Below are positions 4,927-7,577 of a stretch of 7,577 nucleotides of DNA, piece by piece. Location: assembly GCA_021796315.1 (NCBI GenBank), contig JAJYOH010000283.1:1-7577 (forward strand). Reading direction: 5' to 3'. Below the pieces are notes generated by a model that saw only the letters and a list, made by a program, of their open reading frames with translations, was not told the DNA's origin and made no database searches. The DNA comes from Chloroflexota bacterium (GTDB lineage Bacteria; Chloroflexota; Anaerolineae; Anaerolineales; Villigracilaceae). The stretch's first letter is position 1, and every line of letters starts with the position of its first letter. The position numbers were made by a program, and so were the translations under genes.

Positions 4927-5883
4927 CTACTTATAAGTGATTTCTCCAATGTGCCAAGTCTCCTCCCCTAGCAATTTCTTCAGACGTGAAAGCAACTCTG
5001 GGCTAATACGAGTCTTGTCATGTGGAAAATCAATTAGATAACTTTTGCCTTCGCTAAATATTTGGAATGAGAAGAGGTCCCTACCTCGAAAGGAAATCAG
5101 TGTTCCGTAAACAGTTTTGATACGGTGTCGGTCCTTTTCAGGATTTTTAGTTGGTCGCAATACAATAGTAATTAGTTGAGGTACACGTCCTTCGCCTTCA
5201 TCTTTTATGAGTGGAACATACAATGATGGTGGAATAAGGCGCTCTTTGTCATTCATCTTTGATAGAGGCTGCATTGCGACTTTGGCCATTTCAAATGATG
5301 GTTGCCATTGTTCATTCCAAATAGTCGATACTGAGTTGGGAATAGAAATGTTGCTCCTGTGAATATCGATGACTTTCTCTCTAGCAATCAAATCACGAAT
5401 TCTTATTGCTAGCGATGCCACTTTCTTTTTTACTTTAACGGATTCTAGTCCAGCAAAACGAAGGTCTCTCCAGTCTACCCATTCTCTTTTTGCAATTTCA
5501 GCCGCTATAAACTCTTTCGGATTTTCAAGTTCTGGCGTCTCGATATATAAAAGAGGCAGTATTAGATTATCCTCTCCGATTTCTTTCTTTTTACACATGA
5601 AGGATTCAAATTCAAAACGACACGCTTCGCTTCTTAGATAACTTGGAGTAATGACCGCAATCAAGAATTTGCTTTTATCCAAGGCTTGCTTGATTCGTTT
5701 TTGCCAGTCTTCACCCCATTCGATATCATCCTGATCTTGGAAAAGTTCGAAGCTTTCAGCGGTTTGCGCCCATACTTCCATTTCTATCAACCTTCGTAAA
5801 GCTGAAAGCTTTCTGCCATCATGCTGATCGTTTTGACGTACGTAGCTAAAAAATGCTTTATAACTGTTTTCGGAATCAGGCAT
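4927..5883 (-). CDS. TIR-domain protein fused to a DnaE-type C-terminal domain
   Basis: 318 residues. The N-terminal TIR domain (about 6-170) shows YKAFFSYVRQND (8-19), FELFQDQDDIEWGEDW (45-60), FLIAVITPSYLRSEACRFEF (73-92) and EWVDWRDLRF (134-143). E91, in the C-x-x-E position of the third motif, is the likely catalytic Glu of NAD-cleaving TIRs. Bacterial TIR proteins of this kind commonly act as NADase effectors in antiphage or cell-suicide systems; activity here is inferred. After a short linker carrying WQPSFE (193-198), residues 214-318 match the last 105 residues of the neighbouring DnaE at about 60 positions (shared IPPSLYVPL, RIKT.YGTLIS, LIDFP, TRI.PE). The ATG at 5883 was chosen because a G-rich ribosome site precedes it and a longer TTG-started frame would overlap dnaE. 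It begins 20 bp after the dnaE stop, so co-transcription is likely. It is markedly more AT-rich than dnaE. No membrane segment is seen. Confidence 0.85.
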   Translation of the reverse strand: MPDSENSYKAFFSYVRQNDQHDGRKLSALRRLIEMEVWAQTAESFELFQDQDDIEWGEDWQKRIKQALDKSKFLIAVITPSYLRSEACRFEFESFMCKKKEIGEDNLILPLLYIETPELENPKEFIAAEIAKREWVDWRDLRFAGLESVKVKKKVASLAIRIRDLIAREKVIDIHRSNISIPNSVSTIWNEQWQPSFEMAKVAMQPLSKMNDKERLIPPSLYVPLIKDEGEGRVPQLITIVLRPTKNPEKDRHRIKTVYGTLISFRGRDLFSFQIFSEGKSYLIDFPHDKTRISPELLSRLKKLLGEETWHIGEITYK

Positions 5884-5886
5884 AAT

Positions 5887-5896
5887 CCGCCACCCC
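5887..5896 (-). promoter_or_regulatory. Ribosome-binding region that decides the TIR gene start
   Basis: On the minus strand GGGGTGGCGG lies between the dnaE stop (5904-5906) and the ATG at 5883, four bases before the ATG. It favours 5883 over the upstream TTG at 5934 and makes re-initiation after dnaE translation plausible. Confidence 0.5.
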
Positions 5897-5903
5897 AATA
5901 GAT

Positions 5904-7577
5904 TTACTGGAACGTAATTTCCTCTACGCGCCAACTTTCCTCGCCGATCAACTTACCCAAGCGCGCCAACATTTCGGGGCAGATGCGCGTCGTATCGCCG
6001 GGGAAATCAATCAAATGTCCCTTGCCGTTCTCAAAAATGTGGAACGAAAACTTGTCGCGGCCGTGATATGAAATCAGCGTGCCGTAAATGGTTTTGATGC
6101 GGCGCTTATCGTGGCCCTTGTCGCCGGTCGAGCGCAGCAGCACCGTGATTTGTTTCGGCGGATGGTCCTGATCTTTTTCTTCCTTGACGAGCGGGACGTA
6201 CAACGACGGCGGAATCTGCGATTCAAGCCCATCTCCGTCTCCTCCCATTTTTCCCGAAAATGGGGGGAGTGCAGAGGGGGACTGAAGTGCCGCTTCTTCT
6301 CTTGTGCTTCGACTCGGCTCAGCATCAATCGGCTCGCGTTCTTCGACTTCTGATTCAGCTTCGACTGATTCCGCTAAATCTTTGCGCGGCTCGACGGGCT
6401 TGTTATCAAGCTCCGGCTCCGGTCTCGACGCAATAATCTCTTCCTCGAAGGATGGCTGCCAATCTTCAGGGAAATTATCTGGCGGAGGCGGCATGGAATT
6501 ATCGTCCCATTCGACATCGTTTTTGGGAGAGGACTTTGCCGCATAAGCCACTGGTTTCTCTGCAACTTGTTTTGCAGGGACGAGTCTCGGCGCAGGTTTG
6601 ACGGGTTGCGGCGCGGGACGCGTCACAGCTTTTGAAGCGGGAGCCGTGACTCGTTTGGAAAGAGGCGGCGTTACAGTCGTGCTGAGCGGAGGCGCAGCCG
6701 CAGTCGACATCGCACTCGAAGAGTAAACGTGATCAGCTGATTCAATCACCTTCATCTCGGTCTTGATCGCGTCCACCAAAACTTTTGGCGGCGTGCTTCC
6801 GGTATCCGCTTTGCCTTCGACGATGATGATTTGTCCAACCGCCAACATGCCCTGATATTGTGTCCACGTGCGCGGGAAGAGCACGAGTTCAATGTTGCCT
6901 TGAATATCTTCGAGCGTGACAAAGCCCATCGGCTTATTGGTCTTGGTCATGTATGGGCGGAGGCTGGTGACGAGGCCGGCCACGCGAATCTTTTCCTGAT
7001 TCTGCGTCTCATTCAATTGACCGGAGAAATGCGTGACGATCTGCGTCAGGTTTGCCTGGAACGGTGTGAGCGGATGATCTGAAATATAAAGGCCGATCAG
7101 CTCGCGTTCCCAGTTGAGCATCTCGCGCTTATCAACATTATTGACGTCGGGCAACGTGATGGTTTCAGTCACTCCTGTTGCCGCGCCGAACAGACTAAGT
7201 TGTCCCGCTTCGGCCGCGCGAAAATGATTGCTGCTGATGGCGGTGATGCGATCCAGCGACGCGAGCAACGCGGCGCGATTGCCAAAAGCATCCATCGCGC
7301 CGACCTTGATCAAACATTCGAGTCCGCGCTTCCCAACCGAACGCAAATCCACGCGGCGCGCAAAGTCGTTGAGATCGTTGAATTTGCTGTTCTTCTTTCG
7401 TTCTTCAACAATGACTTCCACAGCGCCCTGACCGACATTTTTCACCGCACCGAATCCAAAGCGAATTTGTGGTTTGTTATCGATATCTTCGATCTCAAAA
7501 TCCCAGCCCGAGGCGTTGATGTCGGGAGGCAAAACTGGCACACCCATACTGCGCGCGTCCGCAACATACAACGCGAC
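5904..7577 (-). CDS. dnaE: DNA polymerase III alpha subunit, C-terminal part (5' end outside window)
   Basis: The last 557 residues of the replicative polymerase; the window edge cuts off the PHP and most polymerase modules. Numbering from the Leu codon at 7571, the sequence opens with the DnaE signature DARSMGVPVLPPDIN (5-19) and the RFGFGAVKNVG strand (37-47). A helix-hairpin-helix region follows (GLECLIKVGAMDAFG, 83-97). The clamp-binding pentapeptide QLSLF is at 124-128. ERELIGLYISDHPL is at 156-169. An OB domain lies at about 195-255 (IRVAGLVTSLRPYM, GFVTLEDIQGNIELVLFP). A low-complexity linker follows (about 282-450), first Pro/Ala/Thr-rich, then acidic. The C-terminal ~105 residues form a compact domain whose closest visible relative is the end of the adjacent TIR protein. 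In other bacteria the DnaE C-terminal region contacts the tau subunit; the same role here is inferred. The linker includes a translated palindrome at 6239-6269. Confidence 0.93.
   Translation of the reverse strand, partial: VALYVADARSMGVPVLPPDINASGWDFEIEDIDNKPQIRFGFGAVKNVGQGAVEVIVEERKKNSKFNDLNDFARRVDLRSVGKRGLECLIKVGAMDAFGNRAALLASLDRITAISSNHFRAAEAGQLSLFGAATGVTETITLPDVNNVDKREMLNWERELIGLYISDHPLTPFQANLTQIVTHFSGQLNETQNQEKIRVAGLVTSLRPYMTKTNKPMGFVTLEDIQGNIELVLFPRTWTQYQGMLAVGQIIIVEGKADTGSTPPKVLVDAIKTEMKVIESADHVYSSSAMSTAAAPPLSTTVTPPLSKRVTAPASKAVTRPAPQPVKPAPRLVPAKQVAEKPVAYAAKSSPKNDVEWDDNSMPPPPDNFPEDWQPSFEEEIIASRPEPELDNKPVEPRKDLAESVEAESEVEEREPIDAEPSRSTREEAALQSPSALPPFSGKMGGDGDGLESQIPPSLYVPLVKEEKDQDHPPKQITVLLRSTGDKGHDKRRIKTIYGTLISYHGRDKFSFHIFENGKGHLIDFPGDTTRICPEMLARLGKLIGEESWRVEEITFQ
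6239..6269. repeat. Palindrome inside the dnaE linker
   Basis: The arms CTCCTCCCATTTT (6239-6251) and AAAATGGGGGGAG (6257-6269) pair at 12 of 13 positions around a 5-base loop TCCCG. It encodes LPPFSGKMGGD (residues 435-445) in frame. It resembles small dispersed palindromic repeats and sits in the least constrained part of the protein, 12 bp (four codons) before the conserved C-terminal domain. Confidence 0.6.

Noticed and set aside
5884..5934. Longer TIR protein beginning at a TTG at 5934 and overlapping dnaE
   Set aside because: The start codon is weak, the added residues show no TIR features, and the ATG at 5883 has a G-rich ribosome site and starts just before the TIR motif.
4927..6224. 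TIR C-terminal region as a recent tandem duplication or assembly artefact of the dnaE end
   Set aside because: The two copies differ at about 40% of residues and extensively at synonymous sites, with different base composition, so misassembly or a recent duplication cannot explain them.

Overview
The window looks like part of a chromosome from an uncultured environmental bacterium, most likely a member of the Chloroflexota (Anaerolineae-like). This is inferred from the DnaE architecture (OB domain, long Pro/Ala and acidic linker, extra C-terminal domain), the style of the IS1-type element and the intergenic repeats. No rRNA, tRNA or CRISPR array is visible, so the placement is tentative. Every gene I can support lies on the minus strand.

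Layout from the low-coordinate end. Positions 2-1352 hold an IS481-like insertion sequence with one intact DDE transposase gene and a doubled terminal repeat at each end. Three bases later, 1356-2146 is an IS1-type element with perfect 15-bp terminal inverted repeats. Its transposase is split by two -1 frame discontinuities, one a classical C CCA AAA slippery heptamer and one a run of seven A. Positions 2208-2909 encode a membrane lipid-alcohol kinase of the dolichol/phytol kinase type. Positions 2986-3351 encode a small SpeD-like pyruvoyl decarboxylase with its own promoter candidate and a strong UUCG-loop terminator. Positions 3506-4012 encode a DinB-fold protein and 4067-4747 a stand-alone B3/B4 domain protein. 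These two are separated by a palindromic intergenic repeat and probably share one transcript ending at a hairpin at 3438-3463. Positions 4748-4926 are non-coding and contain a palindrome and two short periodic repeat modules.

The most interesting part is 4927-7577. The 3' portion of dnaE (DNA polymerase III alpha; its 5' part lies outside the window) is followed 20 bp later, on the same strand, by a gene for a TIR-domain protein. The last ~105 residues of that TIR protein are clearly homologous (about 60% identical by hand alignment) to the last ~105 residues of the neighbouring DnaE. A short WQPSFE motif upstream is shared too. A putative NAD-hydrolysing immune or stress effector therefore carries a copy of the replicative polymerase's C-terminal domain and sits directly behind the polymerase gene. 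This suggests, but does not prove, an effector that docks on or monitors the replisome. The TIR gene is visibly more AT-rich than dnaE, which suggests it was acquired or has diverged for a long time.

The remaining genes (lipid kinase, SpeD-like, DinB, B3/B4) look like ordinary accessory housekeeping genes, not one pathway. No stretch of more than 300 bases lacks a gene or mobile element.
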